Made by a program: the position numbers and the translations under genes. Shown here one piece after another: positions 29,905 to 38,532 of a DNA stretch of 64,000 nucleotides. The notes below the pieces were generated by a model. It searched no databases. It was not told where the DNA came from and was given only the letters and a program-made list of their open reading frames with translations. Source of the DNA: Mameliella sp. CS4 (GTDB taxonomy: Bacteria; Pseudomonadota; Alphaproteobacteria; Rhodobacterales; Rhodobacteraceae); assembly GCF_019392335.1 (NCBI RefSeq), contig NZ_JAHXRQ010000019.1, forward strand, positions 43,287 through 107,286, written 5' to 3'. Each line of letters starts with the position of its first letter. Within the stretch, counting starts at the first letter, position 1.

Positions 29905-30840
29905 ATGCAGGCGCTGCTCGACGTGATCCTGCCGGTCTTTCTGGTGATCGGCGCCGGCTATGCCGCGGTCTGGAAAGGCTGGTTCTCCGAGGGCGGCGTC
30001 GACGGGCTGATGAGCTTTACCCAGACCTTCGCCATCCCCTGCCTGCTGTTCCGGGCCATCTGGACGCTGGAGCTGGGACCGGACTTCAATCCCTGGCTGC
30101 TGGTCAGCTTCTATACCGGGTCGGCCACGGGCTTTGTCGCCGGGCTGCTGGGGGCGCGCTATTTCTTCAATCGCGACTGGGAAGATGCGGTGGCCATCGG
30201 GTTCTGCTGCCTCTTCGCCAACTCGCTGATGATGGGGCTTGCCATCACCGAACGCGCCTATGGCAGCGATGCCCTGCAGGCCAACTACGTGATCGTCGCG
30301 ATGCATTCGCCCTTTTGCTACGGCATCGGCATCACCGCGATGGAGATTGCCCGCGCAAGAACCGCCGGGACGTCAAACCGCGCCTTGCCGGCCAAGGTGG
30401 CCCGGGCGATGTTCCGCAACGCGCTGGTGATCGGCATCGGACTGGGGGTGATCGCGAACCTCCTGAACCTCTCGCTGCCCGCCGTCGCCACCGACGCGCT
30501 GGACATGATCATCCGCACCGCCCTGCCCGCTGCCCTCTTTGGCATGGGCGGCGTGCTCTGCCGCTACAAGCCGCAGGGCGACGGGCGGGTGATCGCCTAT
30601 ATCTGCGCGATCTCGCTGCTGCTGCACCCGGCGATCACCTGGACGTTGGGGACGATCACAGACCTGTCGACCTCGGCCTTCCGCTCGGCGGTGCTGACTG
30701 CGGCGATGGCGCCCGGGATCAATTCCTACGTCTTCGCCAATCTCTACGGTCGCGCCCGGCGCGTGGCCGCCTCGGCGGTGCTGATCGCCACCGCGCTCTC
30801 TGTGCTGACCGCCTGGATATGGCTGTCGATCCTGCCATGA
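29905..30840 (+). CDS. AEC (auxin efflux carrier) family transporter
   Basis: 311 residues with about ten membrane spans. It starts MQALLDVILPVFLVIGAGYA; VDGLMSFTQTFAIPCLLFRA holds the conserved Phe-x-x-Pro-x-L-Leu-Phe, and the later NALVIGIGLGVIANLLNLSL opens the second repeat. The 5+5 layout with a cytoplasmic linker (EIARARTAGTSNRALPAKVA) is typical. Substrates of bacterial AEC proteins include malate and other dicarboxylates; none can be assigned here. The EamA gene follows after about 100 bases, transcribed the same way. Confidence 0.9.
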   Translation: MQALLDVILPVFLVIGAGYAAVWKGWFSEGGVDGLMSFTQTFAIPCLLFRAIWTLELGPDFNPWLLVSFYTGSATGFVAGLLGARYFFNRDWEDAVAIGFCCLFANSLMMGLAITERAYGSDALQANYVIVAMHSPFCYGIGITAMEIARARTAGTSNRALPAKVARAMFRNALVIGIGLGVIANLLNLSLPAVATDALDMIIRTALPAALFGMGGVLCRYKPQGDGRVIAYICAISLLLHPAITWTLGTITDLSTSAFRSAVLTAAMAPGINSYVFANLYGRARRVAASAVLIATALSVLTAWIWLSILP

Positions 30841-30946
30841 CCTTGCCCCTCACCCGTTGCCCGGCCGCGACCACCTGTCGCCGTCGCATTTCGACAAGAC
30901 CCGATTGCAAGGCGCGCCGATCCTGCCGCCAGTTCTGCGAGGCCCC

Positions 30947-31882
30947 ATGACCACCCAGACCCAACAAAGCGTCGACCGAACGACCATCGGCATCCTCTTC
31001 ATGCTGGCCTTCTGCACCTTTGCGCCAATGATGGACGCATTGGCCAAGGCCACCCCGGCAGAGGTGCCCGTGCCGCAGATCCTGGCCTTTCGCTTTGCGA
31101 TCCAGGTGGCGATCCTGATGCCGCTTGCCGTGGTTCTGGGCCACAGCCACCGGGTCACACTGGGCGATCTTGCCCGCCACGTCGCCCGCGCCGCCGCGCT
31201 GCTGGCGGCCACGGGCTGTTTCTTTACCGCGCTGCGCTACATGCCCATCGCCGATGCGATCTCGATCTTCTTTGTCGAGCCTTTCGTGCTGATCCTCATG
31301 GGCGCCGTCTTTCTCGGAGAGCCGGTCGGCTGGCGCCGGCTCAGCGCCTGTGCCGTGGGTTTCGGCGGCGCGCTGCTGGTGATCCGGCCCAGCTTTTCCG
31401 ACCTCGGGCTCGTCGCGTTCCTGCCGCTGGTGACTGCGGCTCTGTTCGCCATCTACATGCTGATGACGCGCGCTATGGCCCGGCGCCTGCACCCGCTTGT
31501 CCTGCAGGGGCACACCGCCCTGGCCGCGACCGTGCTGATCGTGCCGCCCCTGCTGCTGATGGAGGGCACGGGCAACGCTCTGTTCGATCCGGTGTGGCCC
31601 CAAGGCCTTGCGATCTGGACGCTTGCCGGAGTCGGCGTGGTCGCGACGATCTCTCACCTCTTCCTGACCTATGCCCTGCGCCTGGCCCCTGCCGGGACCA
31701 TCGCGCCGCTGCAATACCTGGAAATCGTCGGCGCCACGGTGATCGGCTACTTCGCCTTTGGCGATTTCCCGACCCCGCTGACATGGGTCGGCATCGCGGT
31801 GATCGTCGCCTCCGGGCTATACGTGTTTGAACGCGAACGGCGGCTGGAGCTGCGCACCAAGACACCCCCGCCGCCGGTCTGA
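30947..31882 (+). CDS. EamA/DMT family transporter
   Basis: 311 residues from the ATG at 30947. Ten predicted spans in two EamA repeats; landmark stretches are FTALRYMPIADAISIFFVEP (repeat one, with the motif preceding the conserved Pro) and APAGTIAPLQYLEIVGATVI (repeat two). Probably an inner-membrane exporter or permease for small metabolites; substrate unknown. A longer upstream reading lacks a good start. It resembles the second EamA gene at 59988-60938 strongly in layout. Confidence 0.88.
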   Translation: MTTQTQQSVDRTTIGILFMLAFCTFAPMMDALAKATPAEVPVPQILAFRFAIQVAILMPLAVVLGHSHRVTLGDLARHVARAAALLAATGCFFTALRYMPIADAISIFFVEPFVLILMGAVFLGEPVGWRRLSACAVGFGGALLVIRPSFSDLGLVAFLPLVTAALFAIYMLMTRAMARRLHPLVLQGHTALAATVLIVPPLLLMEGTGNALFDPVWPQGLAIWTLAGVGVVATISHLFLTYALRLAPAGTIAPLQYLEIVGATVIGYFAFGDFPTPLTWVGIAVIVASGLYVFERERRLELRTKTPPPPV

Positions 31883-31886
31883 GACC

Positions 31887-32450
31887 CTAGCGCGCGGGAG
31901 TGATGACCTCGGCCTCTGTCACGATCAGGTCCAGCGGCTGGTCGGTTTCCTCCAGCGGCAGATCGACATCCTCCTGCGCGCCAAAGGCAAAGCCGATCGC
32001 CAGCGTCGGCCGCCGCGACCGGAGGATTTCCAGCGTCCGGTCATAGAACCCGCCGCCATAGCCCAACCGCCCGCCATCGCGGGAAAAGGCGACCAGCGGC
32101 ACGATCAGGACCTCCGGTTCGAAATAGATCTGCGTTTCCGGGATCTGCGCCCCGAACGGCCCGTCGACCAGCGTGCACTCCGGCTCCCAGCGGGCGAATT
32201 TCAGCGGCTGGCCATTCGCCTCGATCACCGGCACGCCGACGGGGCCGTGCGCCGAAGCCTCGGCCATCGCGGGCACCGGGTCGATTTCCGTGCGGATCGG
32301 CAGAAAGCCGGACAGAGGCGCCCCGCGATACCCCGCGAGCACCTCGCTCAACTTGCCTGCTGCACCGGGTGCCTGCCTGGCAAAGGCCTCTTTGCGGCGG
32401 GCAAAGGCCGCCTTGCGCGCCGCCGCCTTGCGGTCTTCCAAAATCGTCAT
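31887..32450 (-). CDS. 5-formyltetrahydrofolate cyclo-ligase
   Basis: 187 residues from the ATG at 32450. Converts 5-formyl-THF to 5,10-methenyl-THF using ATP in the folate one-carbon pool. Motifs: N-terminal RKAAARKAAFARRKEAF (helix), LSGFLPIRTEIDP (folate site region) and the C-terminal nucleotide loop GRLGYGGGFYDRTLE. Normal family length. The start overlaps the MgtE stop (ATGA), so the two are co-transcribed; the stop is four bases from the oppositely oriented EamA gene. Confidence 0.92.
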   Translation of the reverse strand: MTILEDRKAAARKAAFARRKEAFARQAPGAAGKLSEVLAGYRGAPLSGFLPIRTEIDPVPAMAEASAHGPVGVPVIEANGQPLKFARWEPECTLVDGPFGAQIPETQIYFEPEVLIVPLVAFSRDGGRLGYGGGFYDRTLEILRSRRPTLAIGFAFGAQEDVDLPLEETDQPLDLIVTEAEVITPAR

Positions 32451-33832
32451 AGCAACACCATCACTGCCAGTCCCAGAAAGGCGAAAAAGCCGACCACATC
32501 CGTCACCGTGGTCACAAAGGCCCCGGAGGCCAGCGCCGGGTCCACACCGACCTTTTCCAGGATCACGGGAATAACGATCCCGGCCAGACCCGCGATCACC
32601 AGGTTGATCACCATCGCCGTGGCGATCACCCCGCCCAGCTGCGGCGACCCGAACCAGAGGATACCCACGATCCCCATGATGACGGCAAAAGCCAGCCCGT
32701 TGATCAGCCCCACCGCCACCTCGCGCCGGATCACCCGCCAGAGGTTGGCGCCGGTAAGGTCCTTGGTCGCCAATGCGCGCACCGCGACGGTCAGCGACTG
32801 GGTGCCCGCGTTGCCGCCCATCGAGGCCACGATGGGCATCAGGACGGCCAGTGCGACCACCTGCGCGATGGCCGCCTCGAACTGCGCGATCACCAGCGAG
32901 GCCAGCACCGCCGTCACCAGGTTGACCGCCAGCCAAGGGAATCGACGCTTCGTCGTCTCGATCACCCGGTCGGAAAGGCGGCTTTCGCCATCGACACCGG
33001 CCAGGCGCAGGATGTCTTCCTCGTTTTCCTCGTCCAGCACCGCCATCGCGTCGTCGATGGTGATCACGCCCACCAGCCGCTCGTTGTCGTCCACGACAGG
33101 CGCCGAGATCAGGTGGTACTGGTTGAAGGCATAGGCCACCTCGCCCTCGTCCCGCGTGACAGGGATGGTGTGAAAGGTCTCTTCGACGATGGATTTCAGC
33201 AGCACATCGCGTCGCGACGACATGATCTTGCCCAGCGTCACGTTGCCCACGGGGCGCAACCGGGGGTCCACCAGAACGACGTGATAGAACTGCTCCGGCA
33301 GCCGGTCGGAGCTGCGCATGTAGTCGATGGCGTCACCCACGCTCCAGTGTTCGGGCGCCATGACTACCTCGCGCTGCATCAAGCGCCCGGCGGAGAATTC
33401 GGGATAGCTCAGCGACTGTCGCACCGCCGCCGCGTCACCGGCTTCCAGCGCGTCGAGGATCGCGTCCTGCTGGTCGCTTTCCAGATCCTCGACAAGGTCT
33501 ACGACGTCGTCGGTGTCCAGCTCGCGCACGGCATCGGCCAGGACCGAGGGCGTCAGCGCGGCAAAGACCTCTTCGCGCAGCGTCTCGTCCAGTTCCGACA
33601 GGATCTCGCCGTCGAATTCCTTGTCGTAGAGCCGGATCAGCCGGCCGCGATCATAGGCGTTGATCTGTTCCAGCAAGTCGGCGATGTCGGCCGCGTGCAG
33701 CGGCTCCATCAGCTCGACAAGCTGGTCCCTGTCCTCGACATCCACCGCGTAGAGAATCGCCGCGACGGCCTTGCGGTCGAGCGCATAGGCGTCGTCGGTC
33801 TCGGTGGTTTCTGCCTCCAGCTCTTCGGCCAT
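32447..33832 (-). CDS. mgtE: Magnesium transporter MgtE
   Basis: 461 residues: N-terminal MgtE helical domain (to about 130), two CBS domains (about 140-260) with MQREVVMAPEHWSVGDAIDY and YHLISAPVVDDNERLVGVIT, then five membrane spans. The pore region PIVASMGGNAGTQSLTVAVR is characteristic. The CBS domains sense cytosolic Mg2+ and gate the channel. Followed by the folate cyclo-ligase gene with a four-base overlap. Confidence 0.95.
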   Translation of the reverse strand: MAEELEAETTETDDAYALDRKAVAAILYAVDVEDRDQLVELMEPLHAADIADLLEQINAYDRGRLIRLYDKEFDGEILSELDETLREEVFAALTPSVLADAVRELDTDDVVDLVEDLESDQQDAILDALEAGDAAAVRQSLSYPEFSAGRLMQREVVMAPEHWSVGDAIDYMRSSDRLPEQFYHVVLVDPRLRPVGNVTLGKIMSSRRDVLLKSIVEETFHTIPVTRDEGEVAYAFNQYHLISAPVVDDNERLVGVITIDDAMAVLDEENEEDILRLAGVDGESRLSDRVIETTKRRFPWLAVNLVTAVLASLVIAQFEAAIAQVVALAVLMPIVASMGGNAGTQSLTVAVRALATKDLTGANLWRVIRREVAVGLINGLAFAVIMGIVGILWFGSPQLGGVIATAMVINLVIAGLAGIVIPVILEKVGVDPALASGAFVTTVTDVVGFFAFLGLAVMVLL

Positions 33833-33940
33833 GCCCTGCCCTCCACCTGTCGTCGCCCGACCCTATGACAAGCTGTTGGCGGGCGACAGGGGGGACTATG
33901 GCGATTTACCTTTCTTCGCGACCTGCCTAGGATTTTCTGC

Positions 33941-35227
33941 ATGAGCAAACGTCACCTGCACCTGGGTCAGACACTGACATTCACCGCCGATCCCTTTGTC
34001 GAGGGGCCGGGTGCGGCCCGGCACGACACGCAAGGCGCGCTGGTGGTCGAGGATGGCCTCATCACGCAAGTCGGAGAGGCCGAGGCGCTGCGGCAGGGCG
34101 AATTTGCCAGCGTCACCGACCACGGGCAGGCCCTGCTGCTCCCCGGCTTCATCGACGCGCATGCGCATTACCCGCAGACCGCCATGATCGCCAGCTGGGG
34201 CAAGCGGCTGATCGACTGGCTGAACACCTATACCTTCCCCGAGGAAATGCGCTTTGGCGACCCGGACTATGCCGCCGAGATCGCGGGTCGATACCTCGAC
34301 CTGCTGCTGGCGCAGGGCACGACCACGGTTTGCAGCTATTGCACCATCCACCCGACGTCGGTCACCGCCTTCTTCGAGGCCGCCGAGACACGGGGAATGC
34401 GCGTGCTGGCGGGCAAGACCTGCATGGATCGCAACGCACCCGAGGGGCTGCGCGACACGGCGCAAAGCGCCTATGACGACAGCAAGGCGCTGCTGGGCCG
34501 TTGGCACGGGCAAGGCCGCGCCTCTTACGTCATCACGCCGCGCTTTTCACCCACCTCGACGCCGGATCAGCTGTCCGCCCTCGGCGCGCTCTGGGCCGAA
34601 CATCCCGATTGCCTGATGCAGACGCATCTCAGCGAACAGACCGACGAGATCGCCTGGGTCAAATCGCTATATCCGCAGGCGCGCGATTACCTCGACACCT
34701 ACGAAGCGCATGGCCTGCTGGGCGCAAATGGCCTCTACGGCCATGCCATCCACCTTGAGCCGCGCGAAAAGGATCGCCTGCGCGAGGTCGATGCCGCGCT
34801 GATCCATTGCCCGACCTCGAACACCTTTATCGGGTCCGGTCTTTTCGACATGGACGGGCTGACGCGCGCGGGCCACCGCGTCGGTCTCGCCACCGATACC
34901 GGAGGCGGCTCGTCCTTTTCCATGTTGCGCAGCATGGCCGCCGCCTACGAGATCGCCCAGTTGCGCGGGCGCGCCCTGCACCCGGCGGAACTCATCTGGC
35001 TGGCCACCACCGGCTCTGCCCGTGCCTTGCGGCTGGATGACCGCATCGGCAGCCTCGCGCCGGGGATGGAGGCGGATTTCATCGCGCTCGACCTCGCCTC
35101 GACCACCGCCATCGCCCAGCGCAGCGCGCAGGCCAATGACCTCTGGGAGGCGCTGTTTCCGACCATCATGATGGGGGACGACCGCGCCATCGCCGCAACC
35201 TATGTCGCCGGGCGGCGCGTGGCCTGA
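33941..35227 (+). CDS. guaD: Guanine deaminase
   Basis: 428 residues, amidohydrolase fold. Converts guanine to xanthine in purine salvage/catabolism. Motifs: PGFIDAHAHYPQTAMIASWG (metal HxH), WLNTYTFPEEMRFGDPDYA (guanine-site loop), LMQTHLSEQTDEIAWV, NGLYGHAIHLEPREKDRL, and GLATDTGGGSSFSMLRSM with the catalytic Asp. Its length matches bacterial GuaD. It stands alone, divergent from MgtE and convergent with the nitrile hydratase operon. Confidence 0.95.
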   Translation: MSKRHLHLGQTLTFTADPFVEGPGAARHDTQGALVVEDGLITQVGEAEALRQGEFASVTDHGQALLLPGFIDAHAHYPQTAMIASWGKRLIDWLNTYTFPEEMRFGDPDYAAEIAGRYLDLLLAQGTTTVCSYCTIHPTSVTAFFEAAETRGMRVLAGKTCMDRNAPEGLRDTAQSAYDDSKALLGRWHGQGRASYVITPRFSPTSTPDQLSALGALWAEHPDCLMQTHLSEQTDEIAWVKSLYPQARDYLDTYEAHGLLGANGLYGHAIHLEPREKDRLREVDAALIHCPTSNTFIGSGLFDMDGLTRAGHRVGLATDTGGGSSFSMLRSMAAAYEIAQLRGRALHPAELIWLATTGSARALRLDDRIGSLAPGMEADFIALDLASTTAIAQRSAQANDLWEALFPTIMMGDDRAIAATYVAGRRVA

Positions 35228-35230
35228 GGC

Positions 35231-35536
35231 TCAGCCGATCCGCACAGGCGCCCCGTGCGGCGTGCTCAGGTAGGCCGCTTCCCAGGCGTCGCGCAGCGCG
35301 CGCAGGTCTTCAGCCCCGGCGATGCCCTTTTCGGCACAGATCCGTTCCAGCGCCGCAACCCACGCGTTGAAATAGTCATCGCCACCGTCCAGCTCCCTGG
35401 ACAGGCCATGTTCGGCCAGAACCCCGCCAAATATCCGCGTCCATTCCGGCCATGTGAAGGCGCCCCGCGCCTCCAGCGAGACGGCAAGGGCAAAGGCCTG
35501 CGCGTGCCAGGGCGCCTCAAAGACCGGCTCTGTCAC
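35231..35536 (-). CDS. Nitrile hydratase accessory (activator) protein
   Basis: 101 residues from a GTG at 35536 overlapping the beta-subunit stop (GTGA). The sequence TEPVFEAPWHAQAFALAVSL and FTWPEWTRIFGGVLAEHGLS resembles the first part of the beta subunit, as is known for the small activator proteins that load cobalt into cobalt-type nitrile hydratases. Third gene of the operon alpha-beta-activator, a standard order. Confidence 0.85.
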   Translation of the reverse strand: MTEPVFEAPWHAQAFALAVSLEARGAFTWPEWTRIFGGVLAEHGLSRELDGGDDYFNAWVAALERICAEKGIAGAEDLRALRDAWEAAYLSTPHGAPVRIG

Positions 35537-36207
35537 GTCTCTGCCTCCAGGTAGCTTTCCCAGAGATCGCAGCTGACCGTGTCCCCCGGCGCCTCCGCCG
35601 CGCCCCAGACCTCTCCTGCATCGAAAACCACGGTGTACAGCGGTTCCGGCTGTTCGCCCAATCCATGCGCGTTGGCATCGGCAAAGACGTGACAGCCATG
35701 CACCCGCTCGACCACGCCGCGCAGCCCGGCGGCATAGCCCGGCAGACGCGTGTGCCCGCCATTGACGGCCAGGTTGCGCGCGGGCCGCCGCGTGCGCACC
35801 CGATCCCCGGGCGCAAAGCGCGACGCGGGACCGTCGCGCAGGACCGGCCCGCCACGCGCCAGCGCCCCGGCAACCGCATCGGCCTGCAACCGGCGCCCGG
35901 CCAGGGGCGATGGCCCAGGCTCTGCCCCGCTCAGCTCGGCCCGGGTAACAACGCCATGCGCAACCAGAAGATCGGCCAAGCCGGCCAACCATTTCTCATA
36001 ATAGGAAAACGCCAGGTAATCAGCGGGGGCGAGGCATTCGCGCGCATGGCGCGACGCGTCCAGCGTCCATTGCCCCAGCGCCCCGGACGCAAGCGTCACC
36101 GCAAGCGCCCGCGCGTGCCACTCCTCGGCAAAGACCGGGGCATCCTCGGGCCCGGGCACCACCGACCCATCACCGAAACGTCCGCCCATGTCATGCACCC
36201 GGCTCAT
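35533..36207 (-). CDS. nthB: Nitrile hydratase beta subunit
   Basis: 224 residues from the ATG at 36207. Starts MSRVHDMGGRFGDGSVVPGP, the typical beta N-terminus (M-x-x-x-H-D-x-G-G). The C-terminal SH3-like barrel contains FAPGDRVRTRRPARNLAVNG and, after GHTRLPGYAAGLRGVVERVH, ends DLWESYLE. Together with alpha it hydrates nitriles to amides in the cytoplasm. Its start overlaps the alpha-subunit stop (ATGA). Confidence 0.93.
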   Translation of the reverse strand: MSRVHDMGGRFGDGSVVPGPEDAPVFAEEWHARALAVTLASGALGQWTLDASRHARECLAPADYLAFSYYEKWLAGLADLLVAHGVVTRAELSGAEPGPSPLAGRRLQADAVAGALARGGPVLRDGPASRFAPGDRVRTRRPARNLAVNGGHTRLPGYAAGLRGVVERVHGCHVFADANAHGLGEQPEPLYTVVFDAGEVWGAAEAPGDTVSCDLWESYLEAET

Positions 36208-36824
36208 CGGGGCGCCTCCACCAGCGCCGTGCCGATCATCGCGTCGCGACTGACCAGCGCCGCCAGCGCGCTTTCGTCCAGCCCGTCCGTCCCCACCGGC
36301 CGCATGGGCAGCACCAGATACCGCACCTCGGCGGTCGAATCCCAGACCCGCACGCGCTGCCCCTCTGGCAAGGTCACACCGAACTCTGCCAGCACCTTGC
36401 GCGGCTCGCGGACCGCCCGCGCCCGGTAGGCGTCGGACTTGTACCAGCCGGGCGGGATACCCAGCAGGGGCCACGGGTAGCAACTGCACAGGGTACAGAC
36501 GACCATGTTGTGCTGTTCCGCTGTGTTCTCCACCGCCACCACATGTTCCCCTTGGCGCCCGGTAAAGCCCATCTCGGCCACCGCCGCCGTCGCATCCTCC
36601 AGCAGCCGCCTGCGGAACTCCGGATCGGCCCAGGCCCGCGCCACGACCGCCGCGCCGTTCCTTGGCCCGACCTTGTGGGCATAGGTCTCGATGATCTCGT
36701 CCAGCGCGGCAGGGTCGATCAGCCCCTTGCGTGTCAGAAGCGTTTCCAGCGCCCTGACCCGCAAGGCGGGTTCGGGCGACAAGAGGCTATGCGGCGGGGC
36801 ATCATCGGCGTGATCGTGAGGCAT
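36204..36824 (-). CDS. nthA: Nitrile hydratase alpha subunit, cobalt type
   Basis: 206 residues from the ATG at 36824 (an upstream frame extension is unlikely). The metal motif is VCTLCSCYPWPLLG, with C110, C113 and C115. Thr between the first Cys and Leu is the cobalt-type signature (iron type has Ser). N-terminal helical extension LRVRALETLLTRKGLIDPAA and the DPEFRRRLLEDATAAVAEMG region are also typical. Neither a nitrile transporter nor an amidase gene is adjacent, so the physiological substrate is unclear. Confidence 0.93.
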   Translation of the reverse strand: MPHDHADDAPPHSLLSPEPALRVRALETLLTRKGLIDPAALDEIIETYAHKVGPRNGAAVVARAWADPEFRRRLLEDATAAVAEMGFTGRQGEHVVAVENTAEQHNMVVCTLCSCYPWPLLGIPPGWYKSDAYRARAVREPRKVLAEFGVTLPEGQRVRVWDSTAEVRYLVLPMRPVGTDGLDESALAALVSRDAMIGTALVEAPR

Positions 36825-36953
36825 GGGAGAACCCTGCCCTGATGGGCCCGCCCGCGCAAGCACCCCGGGCGGGCGCGGCTACGCGTGACAGCTGTTGCCT
36901 CCTGTGTCAGGGTCGCCAAAGCAACAGGCCATTTTGAAGGACAGTCGCATTTC

Positions 36954-37238
36954 ATGATCCATGCATTCCACGCGCCCGCACTCTTTCTTGCCCTTACACT
37001 GGGCGCCGGCCCGGCCTCTGCGGTCGTCACGTTCGACCTCACGGATACGCGCGCCGCGGAACTGATTGCCATATGCGAGGCCGAGGATGGCGCCCCCTGG
37101 ACACACTCGGACAGCCCGGCGGTGGTGAACTGCTGCATCCCCGGCCAGGACTGGTGCGTGGTCTGCACGGCCGGCACTCCAGAAGACCCAACCGGCTGCA
37201 TGTCTCTTGGCGTCCCGCCCGTCAAACCCGCAGAGTGA
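36954..37238 (+). CDS. Small exported Cys-rich hypothetical protein
   Basis: 94 residues with a signal peptide (HAFHAPALFLALTLGAGPAS). The mature domain has six Cys (IAICEAE, NCCIPGQDWCVVCTAG, TGCMSL), pointing to a small disulphide-rich periplasmic protein. Start chosen at the ATG at 36954; the longer frame lacks a signal-like start. No family recognised. Divergent from the nitrile hydratase operon and followed by secG. Confidence 0.6.
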   Translation: MIHAFHAPALFLALTLGAGPASAVVTFDLTDTRAAELIAICEAEDGAPWTHSDSPAVVNCCIPGQDWCVVCTAGTPEDPTGCMSLGVPPVKPAE

Positions 37239-37334
37239 CCGACTGGGTGCCGGGCAGCTTACGGTTTCATTGCTTGCACCGGGGCAGCGCTTCGCCTACA
37301 TGACCCCGAAACCGACCCAACAGGCGCAGGCCCC

Positions 37335-37718
37335 ATGGAAAACGTCATCCTCATTGTCCACCTTCTTCTGGCTCTCGGCCTGATCGGCGTCGTGCTGCTT
37401 CAGCGCAGCGAAGGCGGCGGCCTGGGGATCGGCGGTGGCGGCGGCGCCATGAGCCAGCGGGCCCCGCTGAGCGCGCTCGGCAAGCTGACCTGGATCCTTG
37501 CGGTCGGATTTATCATCACCTCGATCACGCTGACGATCATCGCCGCCCAGAACGCCTCGGGCAGCTCGATCCTGGATCGCCTCGGCACGCAGGAGCCTGC
37601 CACCGATGCACCGGCCCCCGCCCCCGGCCTTGACGGGATCGACCCGAACGCGCTGGTCCCGCCGCCCTCGGCGGACGGCGGCGACCCCGACGCGCCGCTG
37701 GTGCCGCGCGCCGACTGA
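37335..37718 (+). CDS. secG: Preprotein translocase subunit SecG
   Basis: 127 residues. Two spans: ENVILIVHLLLALGLIGVVL and LTWILAVGFIITSITLTIIA, joined by the conserved loop LQRSEGGGLGIGGGGGAMSQ. The C-terminal Pro/Ala/Asp-rich tail of 45 residues is typical for alphaproteobacterial SecG. It assists SecYE in protein export. Followed by an intrinsic terminator. pyrG lies about 800 bases downstream, a frequent neighbourhood in this group. Confidence 0.93.
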   Translation: MENVILIVHLLLALGLIGVVLLQRSEGGGLGIGGGGGAMSQRAPLSALGKLTWILAVGFIITSITLTIIAAQNASGSSILDRLGTQEPATDAPAPAPGLDGIDPNALVPPPSADGGDPDAPLVPRAD

Positions 37719-37739
37719 ACCGGACTGTGACATTCTTGG

Positions 37740-37767
37740 AAAGGCGGCCTTCGAGGCCGCCTTTTTC
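37740..37767 (+). terminator. Intrinsic terminator after secG
   Basis: Stem AAAGGCGGCC (37740-37749), loop TTCGA, stem GGCCGCCTTT (37755-37764), then a T-rich run. Because the hypothetical gene at 37798-38199 ends just beyond it in the opposite direction, the hairpin may serve both strands. Confidence 0.85.
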
Positions 37768-37797
37768 GTTTCTGGATCGATTTCGCCTCCGGACCGA

Positions 37798-38199
37798 TCA
37801 GAACAACCCATCGTCCCAGGCAAGCCCAAGATCCGTCTCGCTGTCTTCGGCAAACCGCCGGACCGGCACATAGCGCCATTCGGGATCGGAACTGACCGGG
37901 CTCCCGCCCGGGTCGCCGGAGTTCAGGTCGCGCCACTCCGATGTATGCTCCGGAGTATGCGCGGTGCCGTCACGATACTCGGCCACCGTCACCTCTACCC
38001 CCAGACCGGAGACATCGGAGAACCCACCCAGGGGCGCCTTCCCGCCGCTGGAAAAGACAAACGCATCCGTCTCGGAGATGTCGCGCACTGCCTGCACCAA
38101 CTCTCCGTCCGAACGCAGCCCTGCGCCGCCTTGCTTCGCCTCCCTCTCGGCAAGAGCCTCGCCGTTCAGGGTCCCCTCAAGGTAAATTTCCAGTGCCAT
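37798..38199 (-). CDS. Hypothetical protein
   Basis: 133 residues, MALEIYLEGTLNGEALAERE, acidic, with mixed beta/loop character. Notable stretches are SETDAFVFSSGGKAPLGGFS and SDPEWRYVPVRRFAEDSETD. No signal peptide, membrane segment or known domain seen. Convergent with secG. The frame has gene-like composition and a sensible start. Confidence 0.6.
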   Translation of the reverse strand: MALEIYLEGTLNGEALAEREAKQGGAGLRSDGELVQAVRDISETDAFVFSSGGKAPLGGFSDVSGLGVEVTVAEYRDGTAHTPEHTSEWRDLNSGDPGGSPVSSDPEWRYVPVRRFAEDSETDLGLAWDDGLF

Positions 38200-38532
38200 A
38201 TCCTGTCTCCTGCATGATGGCGCGCACCGGGTTCAGCTGCCCAGGACAAAGCCGTCACAGGCACCGCGCGCGGTTCCGAATTCCGTGCCAAGAATACCAG
38301 TTGCGCCCCGGAAACCCGCAGTCAGGAATACCCCGACAAGGCGGCAGACCGCCTACAATCCCTTGCAGATCGCCCATGCTGCGCAACAGCATCTAGCGGT
38401 CATCTGGACAAATCCGCGCGAATCCACTATGTCTCAAATCCCGTGTTGCAGCTGGTGCCACATCCGGTACAAGCCGCGTCTGAACTTGCAGGAACGCAGG
38501 CAATTGCCTGCAAAAATCACGGGGTTACCCAG
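38200..38532. other. Intergenic leader before pyrG with a 16-bp palindrome
   Basis: No gene is supported. A perfect palindrome GCAGGCAATTGCCTGC lies at 38496-38511, 21 bases before the pyrG ATG. Alternatively TTGCAGG (38486-38492) can pair with CCTGCAA (38507-38513) as a hairpin that would sequester part of the leader. Either could regulate pyrG. No clear -35/-10 pair was identified. Confidence 0.4.
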
